The position numbers and the translations under genes were made by a program. Shown here one piece after another: positions 17,658 through 25,858 of a stretch of 64,000 nucleotides of DNA. The DNA is from an uncultured Desulfobulbus sp. (GTDB taxonomy: Bacteria > Desulfobacterota > Desulfobulbia > Desulfobulbales > Desulfobulbaceae), in assembly GCF_963665445.1 (NCBI RefSeq), contig NZ_OY762276.1, positions 1,086,001 through 1,150,000 of the forward strand, in the 5' to 3' direction. Position 1 is the stretch's first letter. The number at the start of each line of letters is the position of its first letter. The notes below the pieces were generated by a model. It saw nothing but the letters and a program-made list of their open reading frames with translations. It did no database searches and was not told the origin of the DNA.

Positions 17658-17742
17658 AAATCGTACCGGCGCGCTTCGCCCCCTGGTTACCTGCTGCGCA
17701 GAACTGCAGAGAGCGCGAAGTTGTTCCGGGGTAAGCGGGAGT

Positions 17743-19266
17743 CTATCCCGCGAGCGTTGCCCTGAATTCGTTGCGCTTGGTTTCCATCTTCTTGATGAAC
17801 GCCTGTTCATCTTCAAAGAAGGCGTGCAAGTCTTCCTCAATCATGCCTTGGCAGAGGAAGACGATTTTATCGATGTCGTTGGGCTGCACTTCCAGGGAGG
17901 CACAGACAGACATTAGAATCCCCCGGGCCTGCTTGCGGAGCATCACGATATCTTTGTGTTTGGCTGGATGCATTCGGACGTAGCCGAAAACGCCCGTCCA
18001 AACCACTGCCTGGACCTGTTGCCAGAACTCGGAAACTTTGGATTTTGTCTGGTTGTGGTTGCGGTTCACCGGGCTGTCGGCATGGCGGGTCCATTCGTTT
18101 GTCAGGTAGGCCCAGAGGGATTTAAGACTGTTTACCAGGTCAACGACTGTATTAATCTGCCTGCCTTTCAGTTCGGAGATGTGGAACTGACGTTCACCAT
18201 CCACGAACTCTACATGACTCATGTCGGCAAATTCCCGGAGCCGCGGCCGCCGGATCTGGTATTCGATACGGGTCACTGGCAGTTCGTCGTATTTGTCGAC
18301 ACCCCAGATTTCGGCAAAGACCTGCTGTTTGTTGGTGGCGCGTTTTCTTTTAAGCTCCATGACCTTGTCATAGGCCCGAAACATCATGTCACCGCTGCCG
18401 ATGGTGATGCCGGAGAATTTGCGGTTGGTGTAGTGGCTATTGAACTCAACTTCGTCGGGTTCTGGTTCGGGTGTACGCTTGGTTACCTTGAGGCCGCCGT
18501 AAAAATCGTTGTCGCGGGCAAGGGCGATCCAATGGGTACGGTCCTCCAGGTCGGTGGTTTTGATATCCGTGCCGACGAAGTCAGCGGCGAGGTGCACCTC
18601 AGAGACGATTTCCTTAAAGACTTTGCCGCCATGGATGGCGAGAAAGGCTTTCACCCGCTCATAGATTTCGTAAAAGCCAGGTGACCAGCAGGAAAGGGAG
18701 CCGATTTCCAAGCGGCAGTTGGGTATTTTCTGATCATGCGAGCGGCGGTTGAACAGCAGGGTGATGTCGCCGGATTTGATGCGGTAGGTATAGTACCGGA
18801 TGCCGGTCCGGTAGAGGTTCCAGTCGAAGCCATGTTCCTTGAAGACCGGGATGCACTCGAGTTCGGTATCCTGGACCTGCTTTTTCATGAAGTCGAGAAT
18901 CGGAAGGAGGTCACTTTCCTGTCCATCCCATTGCACATGCAAAGACACTTTCAAAAAATCTACACATCGCTTGACCCTCAACCCTGGCAACTCCGATACT
19001 ACTGGTAAACCACTTGTTAATCGGGCTTGTGGATCGGAGCCGGTGGGCTGCTCCTTGGTGGTGCGGACATTGATCGCGGCAGCATCCCGGTGGACAAAGA
19101 GCGGGTATCCATGATCGAACCGGTAATCCTGCAGGGGGATGTCTTTGAGGTGGTCAGGGAAAGGCTCAAAGAAGGTGGGGATGTTGGAGAGGTCTACCTG
19201 TTGGCCGTGCGCGGCTGCGCTGACTTTTTGGGAGAGTGGGTCTTTGGATCGGTGTGAATGGTACAT
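17743..19266 (-). CDS. Filamentous phage replication initiation protein (Rep_trans-like)
   Basis: This 507-residue protein resembles inovirus and plasmid initiators of the Rep_trans (PF02486) group. Recognisable parts are an N-terminal fold region (VDFLKVSLHVQWDG, RYYTYRIKSGDITLLFNRR, NCRLEIGSLSCW), EIVSEVHLAADFVG, and the central RAYDKVMELKRK followed by TRIEYQIRRPRLREF, which in this family includes the DNA-nicking tyrosine region. It would nick the double-stranded phage form to start rolling-circle replication. It lies next to the hairpin-rich region and 14 bp after the PAPS-reductase-like gene. Confidence 0.75.
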   Translation of the reverse strand: MYHSHRSKDPLSQKVSAAAHGQQVDLSNIPTFFEPFPDHLKDIPLQDYRFDHGYPLFVHRDAAAINVRTTKEQPTGSDPQARLTSGLPVVSELPGLRVKRCVDFLKVSLHVQWDGQESDLLPILDFMKKQVQDTELECIPVFKEHGFDWNLYRTGIRYYTYRIKSGDITLLFNRRSHDQKIPNCRLEIGSLSCWSPGFYEIYERVKAFLAIHGGKVFKEIVSEVHLAADFVGTDIKTTDLEDRTHWIALARDNDFYGGLKVTKRTPEPEPDEVEFNSHYTNRKFSGITIGSGDMMFRAYDKVMELKRKRATNKQQVFAEIWGVDKYDELPVTRIEYQIRRPRLREFADMSHVEFVDGERQFHISELKGRQINTVVDLVNSLKSLWAYLTNEWTRHADSPVNRNHNQTKSKVSEFWQQVQAVVWTGVFGYVRMHPAKHKDIVMLRKQARGILMSVCASLEVQPNDIDKIVFLCQGMIEEDLHAFFEDEQAFIKKMETKRNEFRATLAG

Positions 19267-19280
19267 GAAAATACCTCCGT

Positions 19281-20048
19281 CTAAATAAGAGTGAATAAAT
19301 TTTGCTGAGAGTGGGGTTTGATAAAACGCAGCATCCTGCGGGATACCTTGCCGTTATAGAAAGGCTTGATTTTATCTTCGGTGGAAAAACGGTGTTCAAG
19401 GTCAGCAACTGTTTTGTAACCGTTAAATCCTCGATTAGGAGTGGGGATATCTGTATCCATCTTGAGCAGCTGGGACCAAAGTTCGGGCCGGTACTTGCGG
19501 AGGGAGCGCAGATCCGGAAGTGATTGCAGCGGGCAACACCAGCAGGACACACGGTTGAAAATATCGTAGAGTCCGCCCCAGGTGTAGCCGAGCTTCCGGC
19601 AGTATTCGAGTGCCTGTTCTTCGGTGACTCCATATTCAATGAGGGGATAGCGTTTATTTCCAGATTTAACGCGGTGCAGCTCGTCGGCGGCAATTCCAAC
19701 GCAAACAACAGCATTTTCAATTTGCTTGATTCGCTTATCAAGCTGCCGTGTTTTCAGTCCGGTACACCATCGATTCAAATGATTTGGCCATCCATACCCA
19801 ACATTCCCGGCCTGCTTCTTTTTCATCTCCCATTCATACATCCAATAATCGAACGGTTCTTCGGGCTCCAACCGCACCACCTTGAGCCCCGTTTTCTGCT
19901 CAACTAGATCGATATGCTTCACCATTTCCGGAAATTCCCAACCGGTGTCAAAGAACACTGCCGAGTGGATCTGCTCGCCACGATCAAGCATCATGTGGAG
20001 CATGGCGGTGGAATCTTTGCCGCCGGAAAGAGAAATAACATTGTTCAT
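19281..20048 (-). CDS. PAPS-reductase/sulfotransferase-family (DndC-like) protein in the prophage
   Basis: This 255-residue protein starts MNNVISLSGGKDSTAMLHMM; SGGKDST is the PP-loop that binds and activates adenylated substrates. It also has FFDTGWEFPEM, RWCTGLKTRQLD and CWCCPLQSLPDLR, the cysteine pattern of phage and DndC-like PAPS-reductase-family proteins. Its metabolic substrate is unknown. It sits inside the leftward inovirus operon between a zinc-ribbon gene and the replication initiator. Such genes are known from tailed phages, where they are suspected of nucleic-acid or tRNA modification or defence interplay; in an inovirus it is unexpected. Confidence 0.85.
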   Translation of the reverse strand: MNNVISLSGGKDSTAMLHMMLDRGEQIHSAVFFDTGWEFPEMVKHIDLVEQKTGLKVVRLEPEEPFDYWMYEWEMKKKQAGNVGYGWPNHLNRWCTGLKTRQLDKRIKQIENAVVCVGIAADELHRVKSGNKRYPLIEYGVTEEQALEYCRKLGYTWGGLYDIFNRVSCWCCPLQSLPDLRSLRKYRPELWSQLLKMDTDIPTPNRGFNGYKTVADLEHRFSTEDKIKPFYNGKVSRRMLRFIKPHSQQNLFTLI

Positions 20049-20241
20049 TTATGGGTTGTCCTGTTAAAATTTGACAATTTCCTATACCCCTTATAGGCTG
20101 TATTGAAGTCGAGCCTATCGACTCCCCTGGCCCCTGCTGTCTGCCTCCACAAACCGGCAGCGGGGGCATTTATTCTCAGCATAATGTCTTGGTCTCACGA
20201 AAATTTGATGGTTGGCTAATCAAATCCAATCACAGCTAGAT

Positions 20242-20511
20242 TTATATGGACCCGTTCTTCACGTTCTCATTGAATAAGAACGCTCCTGCCTCAGGACCCC
20301 TTTGCCGGTTTCTCCCACCCTCTTTTGCGGCAAAGGGGTCATTCTTTTTGTCCCAAGCCATTCTTTGCCTGGTGACTTTGCTTTCACACCGGCCACAGAG
20401 GCCAAATCCCGGATCATCGATTGACATAGACGTTTCCCGGCCACAGTCGGCGCAGGAGAAGTGCGCCTGCGGCGTTGGTTGTAGTTGGATGCTTTGCATT
20501 ACTTTCTTCAT
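20242..20511 (-). CDS. Small zinc-ribbon protein of the prophage
   Basis: 89 residues with two CxxC pairs (CADC and CGRC, about residues 20-38) that would bind one zinc ion. The C-terminal half (KKNDPFAAKEGG onward) is coded by DNA that also forms a 13-bp hairpin (20295-20350). A related hairpin and peptide-like reading occurs at 44857. That suggests the tail of the gene was built from a dispersed repeat. Function unknown; possibly a nucleic-acid-binding regulator. Confidence 0.55.
   Translation of the reverse strand: MKKVMQSIQLQPTPQAHFSCADCGRETSMSIDDPGFGLCGRCESKVTRQRMAWDKKNDPFAAKEGGRNRQRGPEAGAFLFNENVKNGSI
20295..20350. repeat. Hairpin repeat, copy 1 (13-bp perfect arms)
   Basis: GACCCCTTTGCCG (20295-20307) pairs with CGGCAAAGGGGTC (20338-20350) across a 30-nt loop. 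An 11-bp-armed relative, CCCCTTTGCCG with CGGCAAAGGGG, is found at 44857-44896. Copy 1 lies within the coding part of the zinc-ribbon gene. Confidence 0.75.
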
Positions 20512-20575
20512 GTGCTGGTTACCCTGGTTGGAGGTTGGTTTCGATCTTGGCTACTGGTTCGTCGCAGGCGGCGGG

Positions 20576-20624
20576 ACGAAAAACGGGACGCTCCATTAGA
20601 GGGGTCGCTTCCCCCGTTTTTCGT
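20576..20624. repeat. 12-bp inverted repeat between prophage genes
   Basis: ACGAAAAACGGG (20576-20587) and CCCGTTTTTCGT (20613-20624) are perfect complements with a 25-nt loop. It lies in the 205-bp gap between the zinc-ribbon gene and the secretin-N lipoprotein gene and may attenuate or end the long structural transcript. Confidence 0.6.
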
Positions 20625-20716
20625 TGGGGAAATCCCCGTCAATTTCCAGCGTCATTCACGCTGAACTGCAGACAACTGCAACGCGCCATTCCGGCCGCCG
20701 CGTCGCGGCCGTGATC

Positions 20717-21316
20717 TTACATCGGGGTTTTCTCTGCCGATTTGTCACTGGTAAGCCGGTCAGCTGTGGACTTCGGCACGAGTGCATACCAGTGGCCAGA
20801 ATCGTAACGGACCGGGTAAGGGAACTTCTCCAGCGGGTAGATGGTCGCTCCCAGAAGAAGAAACACACCCCGGCTGGAACGGGCAGAGTTGAGCAGGACC
20901 GGTGTCTTCGGTTCCTCGGGCTGCTCTATGGTGAACAGGGAGTCCTGATCGTTGGTGGATTTGAGCAGCAGGCCCGAGGCGGTGATGGTCGCCTTGAAGG
21001 AATCGAAAAGGGTTTCCTTGCTCAGATTGGATTCAACCCAGGTAATGGGCTTTGCTTCGTTACCGGAGAGAACAAATCCCTTGCCGGTCTGGGTGGTGAT
21101 GAACTGCGCCACCTCGGAGAGCGGCACGTTGTTGAAGTCCACCGAGATTGGCAGGTTTGCCGGAACCGGGGGGAGTGGAGCCGGTTCTGCCTTGGCGGCC
21201 TGCTGGACTGATGCGGGTTTCTTTTCCTCGTGGGGCGTACAGGCGGAGATCCCGAAGAGGATGGAAGCGACCATGAGGAAGGACGCGAAGAACAGGAAGA
21301 CGGAGAAGGCTTTCAT
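20717..21316 (-). CDS. Lipoprotein with secretin N0-like domain (pIV-related, no pore domain)
   Basis: This 199-residue protein has a lipoprotein signal ending in a lipobox (LFGISAC, Cys about residue 26). Residues about 50-110 resemble the N0/STN domain of secretins and TonB-dependent receptors (ISVDFNNVPLSEVAQFITTQ, GKGFVLSG). The large C-terminal secretin barrel of phage pIV (about 250 more residues) is missing. It directly follows Zot, where pIV genes often lie. ATG 21316 was preferred for its AAGGA spacing; 21322 is possible. It may dock the phage assembly machine on a host secretin. Confidence 0.65.
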   Translation of the reverse strand: MKAFSVFLFFASFLMVASILFGISACTPHEEKKPASVQQAAKAEPAPLPPVPANLPISVDFNNVPLSEVAQFITTQTGKGFVLSGNEAKPITWVESNLSKETLFDSFKATITASGLLLKSTNDQDSLFTIEQPEEPKTPVLLNSARSSRGVFLLLGATIYPLEKFPYPVRYDSGHWYALVPKSTADRLTSDKSAEKTPM

Positions 21317-21318
21317 GG

Positions 21319-22161
21319 TCATGATCCTTGACGGTTGGTGAACACGAGTTGGCCATTACGGACCACGGGGGTAATGGTGCCGGTGGATGCTGGTAAGGAA
21401 GTATGCTCGTTTTTCTTGGAATGGGTGGTCATGACCTTTTTGGAGCCGAAGAGGTCACCGCTGGCCAGGCTTGATTGGCTGAACAGCATGTAGAGGGTAA
21501 AGGCGAGGACAAGCGGGATTGCAAAGAACACCGGATGCTTCAACACGTTGACGTGCTGCATGATGGAGAGTTCCTTCACGTCCTTGGCCACGTAAGACTT
21601 GTAGCAGTGAAAAATTTTCTCGTTATAGGTCCGGGTATTCGTTGAGAGGGGCTTGCCGCCGGTATCATCGCCGCCGTAGGCATAGCAGAGGTACTTCTTC
21701 TTGATCGCACCGCCGAAGAAGTTGACCTTGCGAAAAACATAGGTCCATTCCAAGAGGGAACGAACGGCAGAGTCCACACGTTCCACGGCCTGGGTGATCA
21801 GCACCACGTCAAAGCCGTTGTGGCGGTGAGTGGAGGCCCAGGAGGCAAATTGATTGTTCTTTGCGGTTTGCCATTCGCGGGAAGAGAAGACTTTCTGAAC
21901 CTCATCAAGAACCACCAGGCAGCCGGGCTCTATGTGCATCCAGAAATCGGCCAATTGGTGGTCTTCAAGGAAATGAAGTTGCTTGCAGAGTGCCAGATCG
22001 GAGAGGCCGCAGTAGCTCTTGATCATTTCCAGGCACTCCGGATCTGCCATGCCGTCTATATTGGTATAGACAACCCGGCCCATCTGCAGGTTGTCGGTGA
22101 TCTTCTTCACCGCTTCGTACGTCTTGCCCGAACCGGGCGTACCAGCAAATCCAATGATCAT
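21319..22161 (-). CDS. zot: Zonula occludens toxin-like assembly ATPase (pI/Zot)
   Basis: This 280-residue protein starts MIIGFAGTPGSGKTYEAVKK; GTPGSGKT is the Walker A. A Walker B-like LVVLDEVQKVF follows, then STHRHNGFDVVLITQ, a Zot-family hallmark. One membrane helix lies at about 213-233 with a short periplasmic tail, as in pI. Zot/pI drives assembly and extrusion of filamentous phage through the inner membrane and is the best single marker of an inovirus. The start is 2 bp after the pVI-like gene. Confidence 0.92.
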   Translation of the reverse strand: MIIGFAGTPGSGKTYEAVKKITDNLQMGRVVYTNIDGMADPECLEMIKSYCGLSDLALCKQLHFLEDHQLADFWMHIEPGCLVVLDEVQKVFSSREWQTAKNNQFASWASTHRHNGFDVVLITQAVERVDSAVRSLLEWTYVFRKVNFFGGAIKKKYLCYAYGGDDTGGKPLSTNTRTYNEKIFHCYKSYVAKDVKELSIMQHVNVLKHPVFFAIPLVLAFTLYMLFSQSSLASGDLFGSKKVMTTHSKKNEHTSLPASTGTITPVVRNGQLVFTNRQGS

Positions 22162-22163
22162 GA

Positions 22164-22499
22164 TTACACCCGGGTAAAGATAGAGGGGATGAGGTTGAGT
22201 GTCAGCCGCAGCAGGTAGGCAGCGCCGAGGATGGTGAAGCATTGCGGCAGACCGACAGCATTGATCAGCCACACCAGCTGGTCCGGCAGGTTTGACCAGG
22301 CAGCCGCATAGTTGAAGACCACGGCGGAAAGGTCAATTGCCGCCAGGGTGGTTTCAATTACGGTTAACAGCCCATCGAAGATGGTGAAGAACACGAACTG
22401 AACCAGGAGAATGAAGCCGTCGAGAACCCAGGTGAAGCCAACGACGCACCAGGTCCAGAAGGCGCGGCACCAATCGATGAGGACAGCGAAGAAAGACAT
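22164..22499 (-). CDS. pVI-like minor coat membrane protein (DUF2523 type)
   Basis: This 111-residue protein is very hydrophobic, with about three membrane segments (about 12-40, 45-62, 85-105). The end motif LPQCFTILGAAYLLRLTLNLIPSIF is split around a conserved Cys and Arg as in DUF2523 proteins that sit directly before zot in inoviruses. These correspond to gp6/pVI at the virion end. Position between the adsorption protein and Zot matches the canonical order. Confidence 0.75.
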   Translation of the reverse strand: MSFFAVLIDWCRAFWTWCVVGFTWVLDGFILLVQFVFFTIFDGLLTVIETTLAAIDLSAVVFNYAAAWSNLPDQLVWLINAVGLPQCFTILGAAYLLRLTLNLIPSIFTRV

Positions 22500-22503
22500 G
22501 GTT

Positions 22504-23925
22504 TTACCTCTTCATGATAACGGCCCGGATCGACAGGAAGCCGAAACAGGCAAGAAGGATAGCCTTGAGCACAGCCAGGCCTGGAGACAAGGTATCGTTC
22601 AAGTTGACGGTATGGGTGCCGTACTGTCCGGCCTCGATGGTATAGGTGGAGGTTCCCCCTCCAGGGAGGGAATCGAAGAAGGCTGAAGAGAACGAAAACA
22701 GGCCCGAGGATTTGACGTTGGAGAGAAAAGTTGTCATCCGGGCCGGGATGTCGAATTCACCTGGATTATAGGCCGAGGTGAAGGGGTTATCGTTGATCGG
22801 TGAATAGGTATCCTCGGTTTCTTTATTGGCTTCCTCTTCCTGGGCCTTTGCGGTTTCTGCCGCTACCTGACCGGTTACAGCGTCACCGCCATTCTGAACA
22901 CTCGTGAGGTATTCGTTGTAGACGTTGGTGGTGTTTTCGGTGAAAAAGTTCTGTATTTGACCATTCGTCAACGGTGATGGAGACTGAGCCGGAACAGAGG
23001 ATGGGGCAGAATCGTTTGAGGTGATCTTTTGATCCGAAGGCAAATTCTGAATTGCTGTTTGCAGTTCATCTGCAACCGCCGGAGAGGGGGAAGAGAGCGC
23101 ATCTTTCAGGCCTGGATAATTAATGGAAACACCTGGGTACAATGTCGCAGGGGCGGTAGTAACCGAGCAACGATAGAGATAGACCACACCAATAGCTGCA
23201 ATGCCGTTGTAGGTTTCGCCACGGTACTCATAAAGATCGGCGCCAATGACGAAAATTTTACCACTGGAGGTTGCGGTGTAAGGCGTTGCTGAGGAAATAG
23301 TGGTTTTTGCTAAACCAGAAGCAGTTCCACCGCCGGTAATGAGATAATTTGTATCCCCAATCTGGATTATCTCTCCAGTTCCGAGAGACCCCGAAGGAAC
23401 GGTGGTTGTTGAAGTATTGGAGGCAATCGCAGAGGCAAGATTCAGGTAAGTGTCATCGACTGCCGATTTCACAAGATTGAGAATATCTCCGATGGTGGCA
23501 CCGACCGAACCTTCAGTACCCACATATTGAGCCGCACTTGCCGGGTAGCTTTCCGGACTGACAAAGTTGGCTTTGAAAGCCTGGTAAGCAGGTTGAAAAA
23601 TGGCATCCGCAGCCGAAGCAACGGCGTTGGCCGCAGCATAAACCGGATCTTGGCCGGTGCGTTCATAGTAGGCAATGCCAGCGATACCGGCGGCACCGGC
23701 AACCAGGCCTGAAAGGGCAGCTGTTGAGGAAACCTCGGCAGAGGTCACAAGGGTTTTGCCGATTTTATTTCCATCCAGGACCTTGAGCTTGGTTTTGCTT
23801 CCGGTGTAGTAATCATCGGCAGCGGCACCAATGACGGAAACATCCTCAACGGTTAGAACGCTGGCAAAAGCTGGTCCGCTGACCTGGAAGCAGACAAGAA
23901 GGATTGCAAAGCACTTGCGTATCAT
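22504..23925 (-). CDS. Inovirus adsorption/minor coat protein (pIII-like)
   Basis: This 473-residue protein has a signal peptide (about 1-22, AILLVCFQVSGPAFA), a long Ser/Thr/Ala-rich exported region, and one C-terminal membrane anchor (about 445-467) with a basic end (AVIMKR). This is the pIII arrangement. Size and position just before the pVI-like and Zot genes fit the host-attachment protein. The exported domain has no recognisable homologue, as expected for a host-range protein. The start overlaps the previous gene end by 4 bp. Confidence 0.75.
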   Translation of the reverse strand: MIRKCFAILLVCFQVSGPAFASVLTVEDVSVIGAAADDYYTGSKTKLKVLDGNKIGKTLVTSAEVSSTAALSGLVAGAAGIAGIAYYERTGQDPVYAAANAVASAADAIFQPAYQAFKANFVSPESYPASAAQYVGTEGSVGATIGDILNLVKSAVDDTYLNLASAIASNTSTTTVPSGSLGTGEIIQIGDTNYLITGGGTASGLAKTTISSATPYTATSSGKIFVIGADLYEYRGETYNGIAAIGVVYLYRCSVTTAPATLYPGVSINYPGLKDALSSPSPAVADELQTAIQNLPSDQKITSNDSAPSSVPAQSPSPLTNGQIQNFFTENTTNVYNEYLTSVQNGGDAVTGQVAAETAKAQEEEANKETEDTYSPINDNPFTSAYNPGEFDIPARMTTFLSNVKSSGLFSFSSAFFDSLPGGGTSTYTIEAGQYGTHTVNLNDTLSPGLAVLKAILLACFGFLSIRAVIMKR

Positions 23926-24353
23926 TGCTTGGTCTCCACCGGCTTTTCTTCCTTCACATGGACTGGTTCAGCCTGCTCTTTTTGGGCGTAGCGTTGCTGA
24001 TACTGGAGATCATCCGCGCACTGGCAACGGAAATGGTCCTGGTACGGCTGGAACTCCTGACCAATACACTGGAACTTGAACATGGAGCCCCGGTACTCGC
24101 AGGACCGTTCACAGATGGAGAGGTATTCCCGGCAGGATTTGACATCATTTTTCCGAAGCGGTGCAGAGGTGGAAGAGGTCCGGGGAACCACGTACTCTTT
24201 GGGGAACCCTTGGCCCGGGGTGACGCTATAGGAGGCGTTCGGCCCTGCGGGTAATCCAGGTACTTCTTCCCCATGGGCCAGGTAGAGGCCAGTGGTGATG
24301 AAGGTCACATAGAGACCGGTGGCGTAAATAAGAATCTTGGTGATGTCGTTCAT
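23922..24353 (-). CDS. Cysteine-containing exported prophage protein
   Basis: 143 residues beginning MNDITKILIYATGLYVTF, with a signal or membrane segment at about 7-26. The middle has five or six cysteines (KSCREYLSICERSCEYRG, FQCIGQ, RCQCADD) likely to form disulfides outside the membrane. The C-terminus is Lys/Glu/Gln-rich. The start was set at 24353, where it overlaps the stop of a 34-residue gene by 4 bp. It may be a virion or assembly protein; family not recognised. Confidence 0.6.
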   Translation of the reverse strand: MNDITKILIYATGLYVTFITTGLYLAHGEEVPGLPAGPNASYSVTPGQGFPKEYVVPRTSSTSAPLRKNDVKSCREYLSICERSCEYRGSMFKFQCIGQEFQPYQDHFRCQCADDLQYQQRYAQKEQAEPVHVKEEKPVETKQ

Positions 24354-24454
24354 GCGAGAATCCTTTTCATCAGGCCGAGGAAGAAGCAGACACCGAAGAA
24401 GGAAATCCACAGTGCATAGCGCCGGATCTTGGGGAATGAGGGCAAATAGGTCAT
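24350..24454 (-). CDS. 34-residue single-span membrane protein
   Basis: Starts MTYLPSFPKIRRYALW with a hydrophobic stretch (about 13-30). Both ends overlap neighbours by 4 bp (ATGA), which strongly supports translation. Size and single membrane span resemble the tiny minor coat proteins pVII/pIX of filamentous phages. Confidence 0.55.
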   Translation of the reverse strand: MTYLPSFPKIRRYALWISFFGVCFFLGLMKRILA

Positions 24455-24591
24455 TTGGGTGCGTTCCTCAGCATGTTTTGAATCAGGTAGCCGCAACCGA
24501 TCAGGAAGGCGATGCCGGCAAAGGGCGCGGCCAGGTGAAAGAGCTCGGTGAATAAAGCGGCAGCATCGAAGCCATCAGGGAGTTGAATCAC
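24451..24591 (-). CDS. 46-residue single-span membrane protein
   Basis: GTG start at 24591; a hydrophobic segment lies at about 18-38 (APFAGIAFLIGCGYLI). It overlaps the upstream 93-residue gene by 17 bp and the downstream 34-residue gene by 4 bp. Likely another minor coat or assembly protein. No family recognised. Confidence 0.5.
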   Translation of the reverse strand: MIQLPDGFDAAALFTELFHLAAPFAGIAFLIGCGYLIQNMLRNAPK

Positions 24592-24856
24592 TTGCGGCCT
24601 CCTTCTCTATTGCGGAAGGTGTGCAGAAACGGTCCAGGAAGTAGGTCACTATTTCGAGGATACAGTTGAACGCCAGATAGGCAGCCCAGAGAAGAAACCC
24701 GTGGCTCATACCGAAGAGATAATAAAGGGCGTTGCTGAACTCCCGAGTGGAAGAGTCGGCGAAAAGTATGTAGCGGTGGGTTATCTCGTCGAAAATTGAC
24801 AGATAAATGGGAGCCGCGATAACCAGAAGGACGATACGTTGCGCTAAATTGATCAT
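24575..24856 (-). CDS. 93-residue membrane protein of the prophage
   Basis: Starts MINLAQRIVLLVIAAPIYLS and has two hydrophobic segments (about 6-24 and 44-72). ATG 24856 was chosen because GGAG lies 8 bp upstream; a GTG at 24865 is also open. It is translated in the chain of overlapping small membrane protein genes. Function unknown; position suggests a role in the virion tip or in assembly. Confidence 0.55.
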   Translation of the reverse strand: MINLAQRIVLLVIAAPIYLSIFDEITHRYILFADSSTREFSNALYYLFGMSHGFLLWAAYLAFNCILEIVTYFLDRFCTPSAIEKEAASDSTP

Positions 24857-24858
24857 GG

Positions 24859-24984
24859 TCACCACTCCATCTTGGATGCGATCACAAAGGCGATGCCGGT
24901 AAGGCCGCCAAGGCCGAAGCTCATGATGTCGCCCAATTGGGAAACGATCTGGTTGAGGATGTCGGTCAGTTCTGCTGCGGTCAT
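24859..24984 (-). CDS. 41-residue coat-like membrane protein
   Basis: MTAAELTDILNQIVSQLGDI, then a glycine-rich hydrophobic span (about 20-36) and a Lys-containing end. An acidic N-terminus, hydrophobic middle and basic C-terminus is the filamentous-phage coat pattern. It overlaps the 39-residue gene by 4 bp and lies 2 bp before the 93-residue gene. Confidence 0.55.
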   Translation of the reverse strand: MTAAELTDILNQIVSQLGDIMSFGLGGLTGIAFVIASKMEW

Positions 24985-25100
24985 CCGATGCGCCCCACGT
25001 TGCGGCTGATCGAAAAGACGTAGCTGACGACCAAACCGGCTATCCAGCCGACAAGAACCAAGCCAAGGCCCATGCCATAGGCGATCAAATTCAGGGTCAT
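24981..25100 (-). CDS. 39-residue single-span membrane protein
   Basis: MTLNLIAYGMGLGLVLVGWI followed by more hydrophobic residues and an Arg-containing tail. It starts 1 bp after the 174-residue gene stops and overlaps the next start by 4 bp. pVII/pIX-like by size. Confidence 0.5.
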   Translation of the reverse strand: MTLNLIAYGMGLGLVLVGWIAGLVVSYVFSISRNVGRIG

Positions 25101-25101
25101 G

Positions 25102-25626
25102 TCATCCTCTCAGGCGTTCGGTGTGGGAATGCACCAGGTCATAGGCTTCATCATCGGACAGGCGGTTGTTCATGCGGTCCTGATAGATGGCCTCATCCAT
25201 GGCGGTTTCCAAGGCGGCATAGCGGTCTTCCGACAGTTCCACGCCGTCACGTTCCCAATGATTATTGGCATAGGTTGCATCCGGTCCTGGCTCCAGACTG
25301 CCGAAGGTGTCCAGGTCGCGTTCCCGTAGGGGCGAAATCTCGATATCGCTCCGTGAGGGCCGGTACGAGGGAGTATCACTGGAAACAGCGCTGCTTATTC
25401 TCCGGTTGATCTGGTGGGTCCGGTAGGAGCCGATCGGGTCAGCCAGGAACGAGGCGGCGGACTGGAGCGCCGGGAGCAGGATCAAATCTTTGAGCAGATC
25501 AAAGGCCATGAGGATAAAAGCACAGACCACGAGCCCGAGAATCAAGGTCTGCATATCCTTGATCAGACCACCGGTGAGGATGGACAGGGCTTCCATGAGG
25601 TATTGTGTTGGGTCGACTTTTGGCAT
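25102..25626 (-). CDS. 174-residue prophage protein with one membrane span
   Basis: The N-terminal quarter has one strong hydrophobic helix (about 23-45, TLILGLVVCAFILMAFDLL). The rest is charged and Ser/Asp/Glu-rich (SYRPSRSDIEISPLRERD) without cysteines. It lies just after the coat-gene terminator, so its expression is probably lower than that of the coat genes. No family recognised. Confidence 0.55.
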   Translation of the reverse strand: MPKVDPTQYLMEALSILTGGLIKDMQTLILGLVVCAFILMAFDLLKDLILLPALQSAASFLADPIGSYRTHQINRRISSAVSSDTPSYRPSRSDIEISPLRERDLDTFGSLEPGPDATYANNHWERDGVELSEDRYAALETAMDEAIYQDRMNNRLSDDEAYDLVHSHTERLRG

Positions 25627-25643
25627 GGCGTGTCAAGAAAGTT

Positions 25644-25663
25644 GGGGAGGGTTACCCCTCCCC
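25644..25663 (-). terminator. Hairpin terminator after the major coat gene
   Basis: GGGGAGGG (25644-25651) and CCCTCCCC (25656-25663) form a very stable 8-bp GC stem with a 4-nt loop. It lies directly after the 47-residue coat gene on the minus strand and is followed by AACTTTCTT. A terminator right after gene VIII is a classic filamentous-phage feature that gives high coat-protein expression. Confidence 0.75.
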
Positions 25664-25675
25664 GGTGGTTGAGGA

Positions 25676-25819
25676 TTACGCGCTTTTGCCAACACGCATG
25701 GTGCGTTTGACATAGGCGTAGCCCAGGAACAACAGGCCGATGCCGATAAAGCCGACCATAAGGGTACTGACGTTGGTGCTGATTCCGGTGATGTCTACTG
25801 CGTCGAAAAGGTCTTGCAT
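25676..25819 (-). CDS. Probable major coat protein (pVIII, Pf3-like without signal peptide)
   Basis: This 47-residue protein has an acidic N-terminus (MQDLFDAVDITG), a hydrophobic core (about 18-36) and a basic C-terminus (KRTMRVGKSA). This is exactly the charge layout of major coat proteins, whose basic end binds DNA. There is no cleavable leader, as in phage Pf3. GGAGAA lies at the right distance from the ATG, and a strong hairpin follows the stop. The neighbouring 45-residue protein is the alternative candidate. Confidence 0.72.
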   Translation of the reverse strand: MQDLFDAVDITGISTNVSTLMVGFIGIGLLFLGYAYVKRTMRVGKSA

Positions 25820-25858
25820 GGGGTGTTCTCCTATTGCACGTTAAAAGGGGGAATCTGG

